In this document: positions 10,859 through 22,092 of the stretch, piece after piece
Position numbering within the stretch: the stretch's first letter is position 1
Layout of the letters: every line of letters begins with the position of its first letter
Origin: Choanephora cucurbitarum
Taxonomy: Eukaryota; Mucoromycota; Mucoromycetes; Mucorales; Choanephoraceae
Assembly (NCBI GenBank): GCA_025331435.1
Contig: JAIWNI010000026.1
Coordinates: 124,001-188,000, forward strand
Direction of reading: 5' to 3'
Length of the DNA stretch: 64,000 bases
Notes under the pieces: generated by a model
What the model was told of the DNA's origin: nothing
What the model saw: only the letters and a program-made list of their open reading frames with translations
The model's database searches: none
Translations under genes and position numbers: made by a program

Positions 10859-13377
10859 TTAAAAGTTCTTTCTAACTGTCTTCAATACAGAAGCCACATA
10901 GGCATCTATCCCCTTTTCCCATTTTTGAACTCCACGACTTCCAACTGAATAAACATGATGTCGTAAAGGCTCATTGTCTTCCTCTTCTTCCTTGTCTATC
11001 TCACATTCCAAGAGCTGCTTCAAGAACCAAACATCATGACTGACAATCACAAGTGCCCCAGAGAACTCACGCAGGGCATCAATAAGTAGCTCAACAGTGC
11101 CCATATCCAAATGATTGGTAATTTCATCTAGTATCAGGACATGAGGCCGTTCAAAGAGGACCATAGCAAATGCCACTCGATTACGCTGTCCACCACTGAG
11201 AGATTGGATTTTCTGTAACGCGACATGACCAGAGACGCCTGCTGTTCCAAAATGAGCACGACAGTCTTGTTCTGAAAGACCAGGAAAGGTAGCCATCATA
11301 TGCTCTACTGGAGACATATCCATCGTGAGATTGTCTACGACATGCTGAGAGAAATAGCCTATGCGCAAGGAGGGATGGTGGTATACTTCGCCCTTGGTTG
11401 GCTGTGTTTTCCCAGCAAGCATGTTGACCAATGTAGATTTACCACTTCCATTGGGTCCAATAAAGACAATACGAGAATTGGGCTCGATGCTGATGGAAAA
11501 GTGTTCAATCACATTCTTTTTGGTACCTGGGTATTTAAAGGATGCTTCATTCATGCGAAGAGCAGGACCGTTGTAACGCAAAGGTGATGGTTCTGGAATT
11601 TTAATATTGGCTGTCTTGAACCCTTGTTCGACAACAACATCTGGGCGACTACTGAGATGATATCCTCCATAGTAACTCACTTTGAATCGTTTGCCGTCTT
11701 CAGTCTTTTCCATACCAATTCTGTCCAGCTTCTTTTGACGTGATTTAATCATTCCATGACGTTTGTCGTCCCCAGTAGATTTAGCTTGCTGAAGGTTATG
11801 CTGGATACTATCCATGATCTTTTTCTTCTTTTTCTCATTGATCTACATAGAGTCAGTGAAGGAATATCAGTTATAGGCATCCTGTAAATTCAACTTTTTT
11901 TAAGCTTTACATCTAACAAGTTTTGCTTTCGAATACGTTGTTCTTCTGTATTTCTGACCCAATCTTCATAATTGCCACTGTGGTATTTGAGTGTTTTGTC
12001 CTTGAATAGGATGGTCTCTTCAGTCACTGCATTGAGGAATGCACGATCATGAGATACAATCACCACAATGGTATCGGCTGTATGGTTGATCAAGTACTCT
12101 TGTAGCCACAAGATAGCTGGTAAGTCCAAGTGATTGGTAGGCTCATCCAACAGCAAGACATTGGGCTGTACAAACAAACTCTTGGCCAAAGCAATACGCA
12201 TACGCCATCCACCAGAAAAGATGGAGACAGGCGATAGTGATTGTTCTTCGCTAAAACCAAGGCCTCTCAAGATTCTTTTGGCACGATTCAGACGCTCCTC
12301 ATGATCAATCATTTCAAATGCTTCAAATACTTCAGCAATGATAGAATTGGCCAAGTCAGTGGTAACATAGGCTACAGGGTCTTTTTGACAAAAGTCTGTA
12401 TACTCCCTTTCTGCCTCAATCAACTTCTTTCGAGCCTCGCGACCACGTAGACCGGAACGCTTGATGGCATGACGATTGGCCTCATCTAGCCTGTCTTTGT
12501 GCCGAGAGCAAAGGATAGTAAAGACAGCCTCATTCAGTTGTTGACTAGGTGCATCCATGACACTCTGTTTGCTCATTACATTTTGAAGAACTAATATAGA
12601 AAGAAGTTGAATATACATGCAATTCACAAGCAGTAGTTTACCTTCATATTCTCGTAGGATAGCAGTTGCTTTGGTATCAGCATGAATGACCTCATCTACC
12701 ACTTTAATAGACTCGTCAAATTCTTCCAGCTGAGCAACATGAAGGATAGTCATGTTCTGTGGTAGTCCAACCAATAGATTGTCAGCAAGACAATGCATCA
12801 GTATAGATTTGCCAACTCCATTTTGACCTATCAAGCCATACCGAGTAGATTCTTTGAGTCTGAGATGAGCATCTACTAGCAAATCGTTCTGATTGATGGA
12901 CAGTTGAACGCCTGGCAAATCTATCTCTTTGCTCATCGTCTCGATTGTTTCGGTATGAAACCTGCTTTGCTGAGAAATGGCCACAAGTTCAACTTCTTCT
13001 GTGCTCTTGTCTCTTCCCTTGTTCTTTGTTCCCCTTTTTCCATTTCGTTTGGGACTTTGTTGCTTGGGCAGTTCTTTGGTTACTTGCTTTGGTATCTGTT
13101 CTTGACTAGGGAAAGCGGTTCTTATCTCTTTTGGAGATGGATTGGTTTGATTGACTTCTTTTAGACTAAAGAGAGGATCCGAAAATAAGTTGGTGTACAG
13201 CCTATTCCTAGTGTCGGTGTCTACATTGGCATCCATCAGAAACACTTCAGTAGAGTCTCGAATCTGTTCCTGCGTAAGATCCATATCATCCAAAAGACCA
13301 TTGATGTATTCAACAGCATCCTGATCAAGGCAGATACTTAGGCTGTCTAGTTGACGACTGAATTGTTCTGATACCAT
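10859..13377 (-). CDS. ABCF-family ATPase (Gcn20/Arb1-like), 799 aa
   Basis: Exons 13377-12642, 12590-11911 and 11842-10859. It is a soluble twin-ATPase of the ABCF class, whose members act on ribosomes or in ribosome assembly and translation control; which one this serves is not clear. An N-terminal helical region of about 140 residues ends in a Lys/Arg-rich stretch (NGKRGTKNKGRDK). NBD1 has Walker A GQNGVGKS (184-191), signature FSGGWRMRIALA, Walker B LLLDEPTNHLD and SHDRAFL. A charged linker (INEKKKKK..) leads to NBD2 with GPNGSGKS, LSGGQRNRV, LILDEITNHLD and SHDVWFL. The Walker B/D-loop DEIT in place of DEPT is unusual. Intron 1 is exactly 51 nt, stop-free and in frame, so an unspliced message would stay open. 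No transmembrane segment is present. Confidence 0.9.
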
Positions 13378-16225
13378 GGTTAATAAAGACGATATGAAAC
13401 GGTATCTTTTTCTTTTTAGACGAATTTATATTCATATTCATCTGATTGCTGCGGCAGGCTTTCTCCCCCCCCCCCCCATCCTTAAGAAGGATTGAATCTC
13501 AATAAGAATAAAACAGTCGATTTGATGGCTACTCATTCTAAGCGCATTTGAACAGGTTTTGCTATGACAAGATATGTAATTCTTAAAAGAAAGCATTTCT
13601 TTTTTCAAAGATCATGCTTTGTTTGTCTTCCTTATTAATGAACTTACCTTTGTTTGTTTTTACTAAAGCTACATGCACAACAGTCGTTTTATTTAAGCAC
13701 TCTGATAGTGAATATTCTCTTCAATCAAGCGATTGTTGTACCTGAGACATATTTAGCAGAGCTTGTTCTTGTCACCTTAGTTGACGATAAGTCCATTAAA
13801 TGAGTTTTAGTCCATGCCATAGCCTTTCCTCAAAGGAGTTTTGATCAGTGTCATAGTCAATAGCCCAAAGCAATGTCTTTAATAAAACAAAAGAACATAC
13901 TGCTTGATACTCTGTTTCAATCAAGATCTTTGATTCTTTCTAGATTTTGTTACTTTGGAACATTTCTCTACTGCATAGTACTTTCAAGATAGCTATTTTC
14001 CTTAAAGAGAGATTTTTTATAACTGATCCAGGTCTTCAAACAGAACATCCTGCAAAACGATGAAGACATACTCAACCAATGAAACAAATAGTTAACTTTA
14101 GCTATTCAGTGAATTATGATGCATGGCTGTGAATTTATAGCATTCAATACTTTTTAGTTAGCTTATAGGGCTATCTTTTTTTTTTTTACTGAATTATATA
14201 CTAGCTTTCATGAGATAGTTTTTTTTCCTTGTTTAGGATGATCATCACTATAAGTGAAACAAGACAAATAAAGAATAATACAGTGAAGTGATTCTACCAG
14301 CTAAAATAGCTTATTGACACTGTTGTGGTTTAATTGAATTGGGTATAAGATCCATACAGAGCAAACAAACTAAATGTCATTCACGTAGAGAATCTTCTAA
14401 GCATAGAACCCAGCTACAAACTACGCTTAAATAGAGAGAGAGAGAAAAAAAAAATTTTTTATCTGCTATTCAATAAAAAAAGACCCAAGAAAAGAATATT
14501 CAACATGAAACATCTATTCACATAAAATGTTCTCTTTCACTAACAAACAGTGACTTAAGACTTATGATAAAATAGAAATCTTCAAGTAAGAAGATTGAGC
14601 CTTTCTCTCACTAAAGTAAAGAAAAAAGGGGGCTTATACATTTTCATTTTCATTTTTAAAAGGATTATCATAATGAAACCCACAAAATTGCACATAATGC
14701 CATAGTTAAAGCCTAACCATTCTGTGCACCCATTTTGTGTGTTTTGGGTAGTCTTCAATTGTTTGACGATTTCGATGTATCAACGATGAACAAAGTCACC
14801 TCACACGAATGCTTTTTATTGCAATTGTTTATTTTTTGCGTTGTAAAGAAACAAAACTATTTTCGCCTTTTGCACCCTGTATTTATACCTTTTTTTCTGT
14901 GAATAATTTTTTTTTACTGAGTTCAATCTGTGAAGTATGACTGCTTAAGTTTTGTATCTCCTCTTTTTTTTTTTTTTAAGAGGGCTGCTTTTGATTAAAA
15001 GCGGTCACTGTGAATCGATGGGTTGTTTAAAAGAGATAGGCATGATGGGAAAGAAAGAAGCTTTCTGTAGGAGCCATCCTTTGTGTTCAAAATGAGCAAG
15101 AGGCTGTTTATGCTCAAGTGTTCTCAGCAGGTTTGTTTTGGTTGGACAAGTTATCCTACTATTTTCACACAAGTAAATGGTTCTTTTCCTTTGGTTATTA
15201 TGGGTGAATTCTATCTGTTGATTTCGTATTGAGCAAGTTCAGATTCCTTAAATAGTCAATACACGTAGACAGTAGAAACAAAATCATGCTTGGCATAAAA
15301 ACATTTGAATAGTTTTCATCATAGATGTTCCTTCTTATCCAAAATATTTACATCTAAAAAGACAGCATGATATAAAGTAAATTGTTTTAGAGAATTTTAT
15401 AACAAACTCCTCTTATGCAGCCCCACAACTTCTGTACGACTACTTTATTTTTCTACAAGACAAAAAGAAAGCTTCACTAAATCATGATTGAGTTGATAAA
15501 CAACAAAGAAAGAAAAACGAGAAATAAGTGTGATACAATAACAAAGCATTTGTTGTCACTCCTATTTCTTAAAAGAATGTCACTGTATTCTTTTCTGAAT
15601 TCTTATAGAATTTGCACGTTTTTTTGCTTTAACTTTATTGTTAGTAGAATATGGTAACATTCAACGTTGAGGCAATTTGATTGTTATTTGAAAAGAGAGT
15701 TTTTAAGATAGAAGGCCTATTTTTTTTCTTATAAGCTAGCACTGTATTGGATACGCTCATTAAGAATTCATGTGCGATCCTTCTAGGTGACTACGCTTCT
15801 CATGCTGTGTGAAATCTACTTTCTTTTGTACTTCACTTTGGAAGAATGATTTTCCTTGTCTTTTAGCTTCTAATGCATTTCATATGATTGGCTGTTTAGA
15901 TTTAAACACACCTTGACGGATGGCGGAACATTGATTCCCTAAGAAGCCTTGAAACAAAAAAAAAATGGTGGAACCGTGACGTTTTCGTGTTAAACAAAAT
16001 GCGGGAAATAATGGCGTGCACAATTTACATTTCCTTTTCTCTTCTTCTTTTTATTTTTTTTTATGCGATACCATTCATACATTTTGTAAATAAGATGCAA
16101 CTACACCATGATTCACAAGTAAGAAAGAGAAATCACAAAAACTAGAATTTTTTCTTTAATTTGAAAATCAGCATCCATTAGCATTAAACAAGCATGACAC
16201 AAAATCAAATGCTGTTGAAGTCAAA
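13378..16225. other. 2.85-kb divergent intergenic region
   Basis: It separates the divergent ABCF (-) and Ssd1-like (+) genes. No frame longer than about 60 codons is present. It contains a C run near 13465-13477, many A/T homopolymers, and near 15977-16015 the short motifs TGACGT and GCGGGAAA, which resemble known transcription-factor sites but are too short to prove anything. It may hold a long leader for the Ssd1-like gene or an unannotated noncoding RNA. Confidence 0.4.
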
Positions 16226-19069
16226 ATGACAAGGCGAAGAAGTCGTGGTCGTAGACGATCTTCAGACCTGACGTTGACTGAAAACGATCCTCAGCCCAAC
16301 AAACCTCAGCGTCGTAAAAGTTATGGTACAAAACCCAAATTGGAAGACAACAAGAAAGGAGATTCGCCTGCATTTCAATCGATTGTCGATATCATTAGTG
16401 AAATCAAGCGGTTGCCTACAGGATCGATCTATCAATCATCCGATCCCAAAAGGACTCGGCGCCATTCTGAACCACCTCAACTCACACTGGAAGATGCTCA
16501 ACAGGGCTTGACGACCATTCAAGAATCTGATCCACTTTCAAAAGATATGGCATCTCTCTCACTTCAACCACCAGACGATACGATCGTCAAGAGGAATCGA
16601 AGTCAATCAGGTAACTAACATAGAAAGTATGTATATGGAGCGATTGACGGTTGCTCTATAGTACCAAGCACGACGCTTCCTTTCCATTCTGAAAACAGCA
16701 ATAGACGATTGTTGTATACTCCGCATATGAAGACATCAGAAGCAACTGCCGCCGTACGTGCACGTCAACTTTATTCAGGCATTTTGAGGGTCAGCTCACA
16801 AGACAGCTCAGAGGCTGATGTCGATTGTGAACAGTTGGACTCGTCTATCTATATCTTTGGATCAAGAAACAGAAACCGCGCTTTAGATGGTGATCAAGTG
16901 GTGGTTGAACTGGTGGATGTGGATGAGATGTTGAATGAGCGACAGGCAAAACGATTGGCACGCCAGACACGTCGTCTCTCTGCCATTTCGCTACAGAATG
17001 GCTCATTCTCATCTAACAGTGGCCTTTCCTCTATTCCAGAAGAGAATGTGGCTTCCCTGGAACGATTAAAAGAAGCTACCAGTCGTCCCAAGTATTGTGG
17101 GAAAGTCGTGTGTATATTAGAGAGACCAAGAAATATGCTTTTCTCAGGGTACGTTGGTTATTTGACATCTATCTGCTTTATTGACTTGTGTTATCTAGCA
17201 CACTTTCCCTCAGTCGACCTTATGCACCTACCTTGGACAATGGCAGTCGTGATAAAAAGGAAACCCATAGTCCGAAAATCATTTGGTTTATACCGGCTGA
17301 TAAACGACTCCCTTTGGTTGCCGTGCCTATTAAGCATGCACCACCTGATTTCATCAAGTATCATGAAGAATACAAAAACAGGATTTTCATAGTAAAGTGA
17401 TTTATGATTGAATGATGACAGTAACTAAAAGTTTTAAATAGGGAAGTATACAACGTTGGCCTGCTACCTCGTTACATCCCTTTGGTATTGTTGAACAAAA
17501 GATTGGTTGGATGGGTGAATTAGGCGTTCATTCTCGTGCCTTGATGGCTGATCACCACATTAAGGATTCCGATTTCACTGATTCTGTAAAGAAGGCAGCA
17601 TTGGCTGTTCCAGCTGAACTCACGGATGAAGAACGTAAATTAAGAAGAGATCTAACTAAAGAAGATCTCAACCTATTCACTTTGGGTGATCAAGGTAATA
17701 TTCAATAAATCACCTTATCTCTTCTCTTCTGTTATCTGTGCCTTTTCTGTATGTGTCTTTATGTGGGAATTGATTACCTCAACCACTTTCTTTTTTTTTT
17801 TGTATAGATCATGCATTTTCTATCACATCAACAGAAAAAGGCATGTATGAAGTAGGCATTCATATAGCTGATGTCTCTCGTTATGTTCATACAAACACGC
17901 CCTTGGATCGTGAAGCTCGTGAAAGATCGTGTGCCATTGAGCTTGCAGATGCCAAAAGAGTACCTATCCTACCTTTTGATTTCCTAGCGTCTCATTGTAG
18001 TCTCCAGGTGGGTAAAGAACGTTTGGCTTATTCTGTCATGTGTCGTTTTACAGAGGCGGGTGTCTTGTTGCATGCCTGGATTGGACAGACGGTCATCAAG
18101 GTCAAGGAGCATGTAGGCAAGACACTGACTGAGGAAGCCAAGGCTTTACTCTGTCTCTGTCGAACATTACAAAAGACACGACTTGAAGAGGGCATGCGCC
18201 TGACACAACCTGTCTTGTTGTTTGAGTTGGCAGAAAGTGGTTATCCTAAACATGTGCATCGCTATGATCCCACAGATGAAGATGTGCTTTTACAAGAGCT
18301 TTTGATCATTGCCAATATGGAAGTAGGACAAAAGATCTCTTGTCGTTTTCCAGATCAAGCATTACTCTATCGACAAGATGCACCTAAACTCTCCAAACTG
18401 GTAAATAAAGAAAGTGTAAAAGAAGAGCTGAGCCCTCATGCTATAGATTAGTCTGCTCTTGTAGATCATTTTGAATGTACGCCTAAAGATATTCACCAAC
18501 TGATTGAATGGATCCAGACAAAGGAAACCAACCTACCAAGACAACAGACGATGATGCATCTGGTTCAAGCAGCCATGCCTCCCCCCAAATACTTTAGTGC
18601 AGGATCTCTGGATATTTCGAAATACCATCACTTTAGTTTTGGTACGCCTATCTGTACTCTCTTTACTGAACCCAGCCAACACTATGCATCAATCTATGTG
18701 CAACGACAACTGAATGCCGCACTCAAGGGCGAAGTCCAAGCGAGTGATCAAGTGGACGCGATCGACAAGATTGCTCGCCACTGCAATTCATCCTATCTTG
18801 CCAAAATAGCAGCTGAACAGGACAGTAAGAAACTGTTTGTGGCAGCCTATATCTATCGTGAATGCTCTCATACGGATTCAGGCAAGTTATCGACAGAGGC
18901 CTTTGTGGTGTCTGTTGAACGCGAGATAGTGACACTCTATCTGCCTGAGTTTGATCTGTCACTCCAAGTCAATCAGGATGTTGGTCATCCTTTGTTTCTC
19001 TCCCGTCTCTTTGTTCATATTCATGTCGATATGCGTGCCATTCAACCTCATTTTATTGTTGAATTCTAA
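16226..19069 (+). CDS. SSD1: Ssd1-like RNB-fold RNA-binding protein, 842 aa, probably not a nuclease
   Basis: Exons 16226-16610, 16662-17148, 17199-17391, 17442-17694, 17808-18400 and 18452-19069; introns of 50, 51 and 113 nt. Order: disordered Arg/Ser-rich N-terminus, cold-shock-like domain (YSGILRVSS, NRALDGDQVVVELVDVDE), a second OB part (YCGKVVCILERP, PKIIWFIPADKRLPLVAVP, APPDFI), WPATSLHPFG, then the RNB domain (YEVGIHIADVSRYV) and a C-terminal S1-like part. These are signatures of the fungal Ssd1/Sts5 family, mRNA-binding proteins for cell-wall and polarity transcripts that lost RNase II activity. Here the Asp cluster of active RNB enzymes reads GDQDHA, so at least one catalytic Asp is His. 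The usual SPxRRYAD motif reads EPSQHYAS. A frame-preserving TAG at 18449 is the end of a 51-nt intron, not a nonsense codon. Confidence 0.8.
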
Positions 19070-19622
19070 ACTTGTCATAAATAAACTTTTTTTTGTTGTT
19101 GCATAAACACCAAGAGAGAATTGCATTGTGAATTCAATAGATCTTGTTTATATTCAATAATTATTTGCTTGAATGAAACATAGCCTATCCCATCTCACTT
19201 GAATGCTTAAAAAATAGACGCTATCCTAACCATCAACACAAGTGTAGCATGATGTCTCCATGTTGAATTGACTTGTGCTTCAAACCAAGTAGAATTGGAA
19301 AGATGCAGTTGTTCAAGTACTACTTATTCAAAGTCTTCTATAGGTAGACACACACACACACACACACTGATGAAGAGGCCTACAAGACATTGTACTCCAA
19401 GACTAAAGTAAAGGCAACAAACGTTTGTTGTCGTTCCAATGGAAAGCGTTTCAAAAGAAAAGAAAAAAAAAGCGTCACGCCTCTATTTTTTTTCTAAATG
19501 TTAAACGCGGTTATTCTTCTTTAGACGTTTACTTTCCTCCCCTTTTTCTTATTCTATTTTACATACAAAAAAAAAAAGCCAGTTGACATCTTTAAACCAA
19601 AGAAAAAAGAAAGCAACGTTAG
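19070..19622. other. Intergenic region with (CA)n microsatellite
   Basis: The first part holds ATAAATAAAC close after the Ssd1-like stop (likely poly(A) signal), then a (CA)10 tract near 19348-19367 and the leader of the B55 gene. No gene seen. Confidence 0.5.
19348..19367. repeat. (CA)n microsatellite
   Basis: About ten perfect CA units in intergenic DNA. Confidence 0.9.
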
Positions 19623-21281
19623 ATGAGTGAAGAAGAAAAGAAATGGAAGTTTGCACAGTGCTTTGGTGACAAAGGAGACTCTGATGACATTACAGAAGGT
19701 TATGATAATAGAAACAGAATAGCATGATATTAACTTCATTTCTAGCCGATATCATTTCAGCTGTTGAATTTGACCATACAGGCAACTATTTGGCTACAGG
19801 TGATAAAGGTGGAAGAGTGGTGTTGTTTGAAAGAAACGATGGAGTAAGTTGACCATCGTGTGTGTGTGTTATGTGTTCATTGACTGAGTTTCTATTTTAA
19901 TCAGAAGAAGGGATGCGAATACAAATTTTACACAGAATTTCAATCTCATGAGCCTGAATTTGATTATTTAAAGAGTTTGGAGATTGAAGAGAAGATCAAC
20001 AAGATCAAATGGTGCAGAAGAACCAATTCTGCTCATTTCTTGTTATCTACCAATGGTAAGATTCTTAATGACAAAAATCCCTTCTTTATTAAACAAAATG
20101 TAGATAAAACAATCAAATTATGGAAGGTGTTTGAGAGGAATGTCAAGATACCTACCAGTAACAACATTACCTCTGGAGGATTATCTATACCCAAATTCTC
20201 TCAACAGGATAACCTGGTAGCTGCTGTACCAAAGAAGATTTATGCAAATGGTATGACTTGTCATTTTATTTCTAGTTTATAAAGAAACTAATCAGTAAAC
20301 AAGCTCATGCGTACCACATCAATTCCATCTCCGTCAACTCGGATGCTGAGACGTACATTTCAGCTGATGATCTGAGAATCAACCTTTGGAATTTGAATAT
20401 CTCTGAACAGAGTTTTAGTAAAGTATCTTTAAAAGATAGTGCGCTATACAGTAAGTTAACACTGTCGATAGATATTGTGGATATCAAGCCTGCCAATATG
20501 GAGGAATTGACGGAGGTCATTACAGCTGCCGAATTCCATCCTCAACAATGTAACTTACTCATGTACAGTAGCAGTAAAGGCACCGTCAAATTGGCAGACA
20601 TGAGAGAATCTGCTTTATGTGATCAAAATGCAAAAGGTAAAAGGACACAAAGTAAGGATAAGGATAAGGATGTTAATAGATGTTGTTAGTATTTGAGGCT
20701 TATGAGGATCCCAACAGTCGTTCTTTCTTTTCGGAAATCATCTCGTCTATATCGGATGTCAAGTTCAGTCCTGATGGTCGTTATATCCTTGCACGCGACT
20801 ATCTGACTCTTAAGATCTGGGATATCAATATGGAAAGCAAGCCAGTTCAGACAATCAATGTCAATGATAATTTGCGTAGTAGTCTATGTGATCTCTATGA
20901 AAATGACTGTATCTTTGATAAGTTTGAATGTATGTTTAGTGGTGATGGAAAGTAAGTCAAAAGAGAGAGAAATTGCTAGTCAATGTAGATATTGATTTCA
21001 CCAAAATATATAGGAGTGTCATGACAGGATCGTATAGCAATAACTTTTCCATTTATAACCGAGAGACAAATCATGAGATTCCACTTCAGGCTGACAAGAG
21101 TGTATTCAAATCAAAGCGTTTGGGCCCTGCTACTAAGAATAAGCTTACGTTGGGACGTAATGGTAAGAGAGATGATATGGAAGTGATTGATTTCAACAAA
21201 AAGATCCTTCATGCATCATGGCATCCAAGAGACAATGTCATTGCTGTGGCTGCTACCAATAACCTCTTTATATTTGCGTAA
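19623..21281 (+). CDS. CDC55: PP2A regulatory subunit B (B55/PR55, Cdc55-type), 426 aa
   Basis: Exons 19623-19698, 19746-19843, 19905-20055, 20104-20250, 20304-20417, 20472-20636, 20690-20951 and 21014-21281. The product is the seven-bladed WD40 B55 subunit that directs the PP2A core enzyme to substrates in mitosis and morphogenesis. Family landmarks are in order: [11 protein letters not shown] at the start, [136 protein letters not shown] and [18 protein letters not shown]. The length is typical. The last codons are ambiguous: GCG TAA ends the frame at 21281, but the same bases form a GTAAGT donor, and splicing to TAG at about 21330 would end the protein one residue later. Confidence 0.95.
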
Positions 21282-22092
21282 GTAAGCTCATGGATAGTAT
21301 AGCATGTCTGTCTAACTGATAATGATAGTGAATAAACATGGTTTCTAAAGTCAAACCTTATTTATTCCCCTCTCTTTATAATAAACATTTGATGACAACA
21401 TAGCAAGATCGTGTTTGTGACATAAGTATGAAATAGGCTTATAGACTTAGTCTAAGACTGTAACACTAACGGATCAAATGAACGGACCGCCTTACTTCTG
21501 ACCGTGTAAAGAAGACGATTTGTGTGACCTGGTTGTACGCGCATGATGATTATAAAAATAGTAAAGCAATTCTTATTTAACATGGCATTACTGAGTTTCA
21601 ATAAGGTGGAAAGAGCCATAAACGCGTCGTTCCAAAGAGTGACACATCCTATGGGCTTTTGTTGAGACAAATAAAGATGCTTCCTGTTGTCAAAGCACAT
21701 TCAAAAAAGAAATGCTAAAAAAAAAAGAACTATTGAAACGGAATTCACCTGTGTACCATCTGATTGGCTCAAGTCAAAAAGGGTGAATTCCGGCGGATCT
21801 AAGCCAACAAAGCCCCTCTCTATAAGGATGTTGTGTGGCTCTTGATTTAAATTACTTGAATAGGAAAAATGGTATTATTTATAAACCACCCCGTTATAAA
21901 AATAGTCAACAAGTAACACAAAGCAACTTTTTCCGTGAATGACCCAGTATTTACATCACTTACTTTTTAAGTAAGCTATATATATTTTATTAAGTGGATT
22001 TATACAAGTAAGAAATATGAGAGAAAATATATATATAACAAATTCTGAGTCTATCATAAAGAAAAGAGGAGGGGAATAAATAAAGAATTATT
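21282..22092. other. Convergent intergenic region
   Basis: GTGAATAAAC near 21330 is a likely poly(A) signal for B55. The rest, between the 3' ends of B55 and the fucosyltransferase-like gene, is AT-rich and shows no supported gene; a short minus-strand frame near 21450-21700 has no recognisable content. Confidence 0.5.

Noticed and set aside
13378..16225. TGACGT and GCGGGAAA as real CRE or E2F-like sites
   Set aside because: Single short matches in 2.8 kb are expected by chance.
18449..18451. In-frame TAG in the Ssd1-like gene as a pseudogene mark
   Set aside because: It is the 3' end of a GT..AG intron whose removal gives a continuous, family-like protein.
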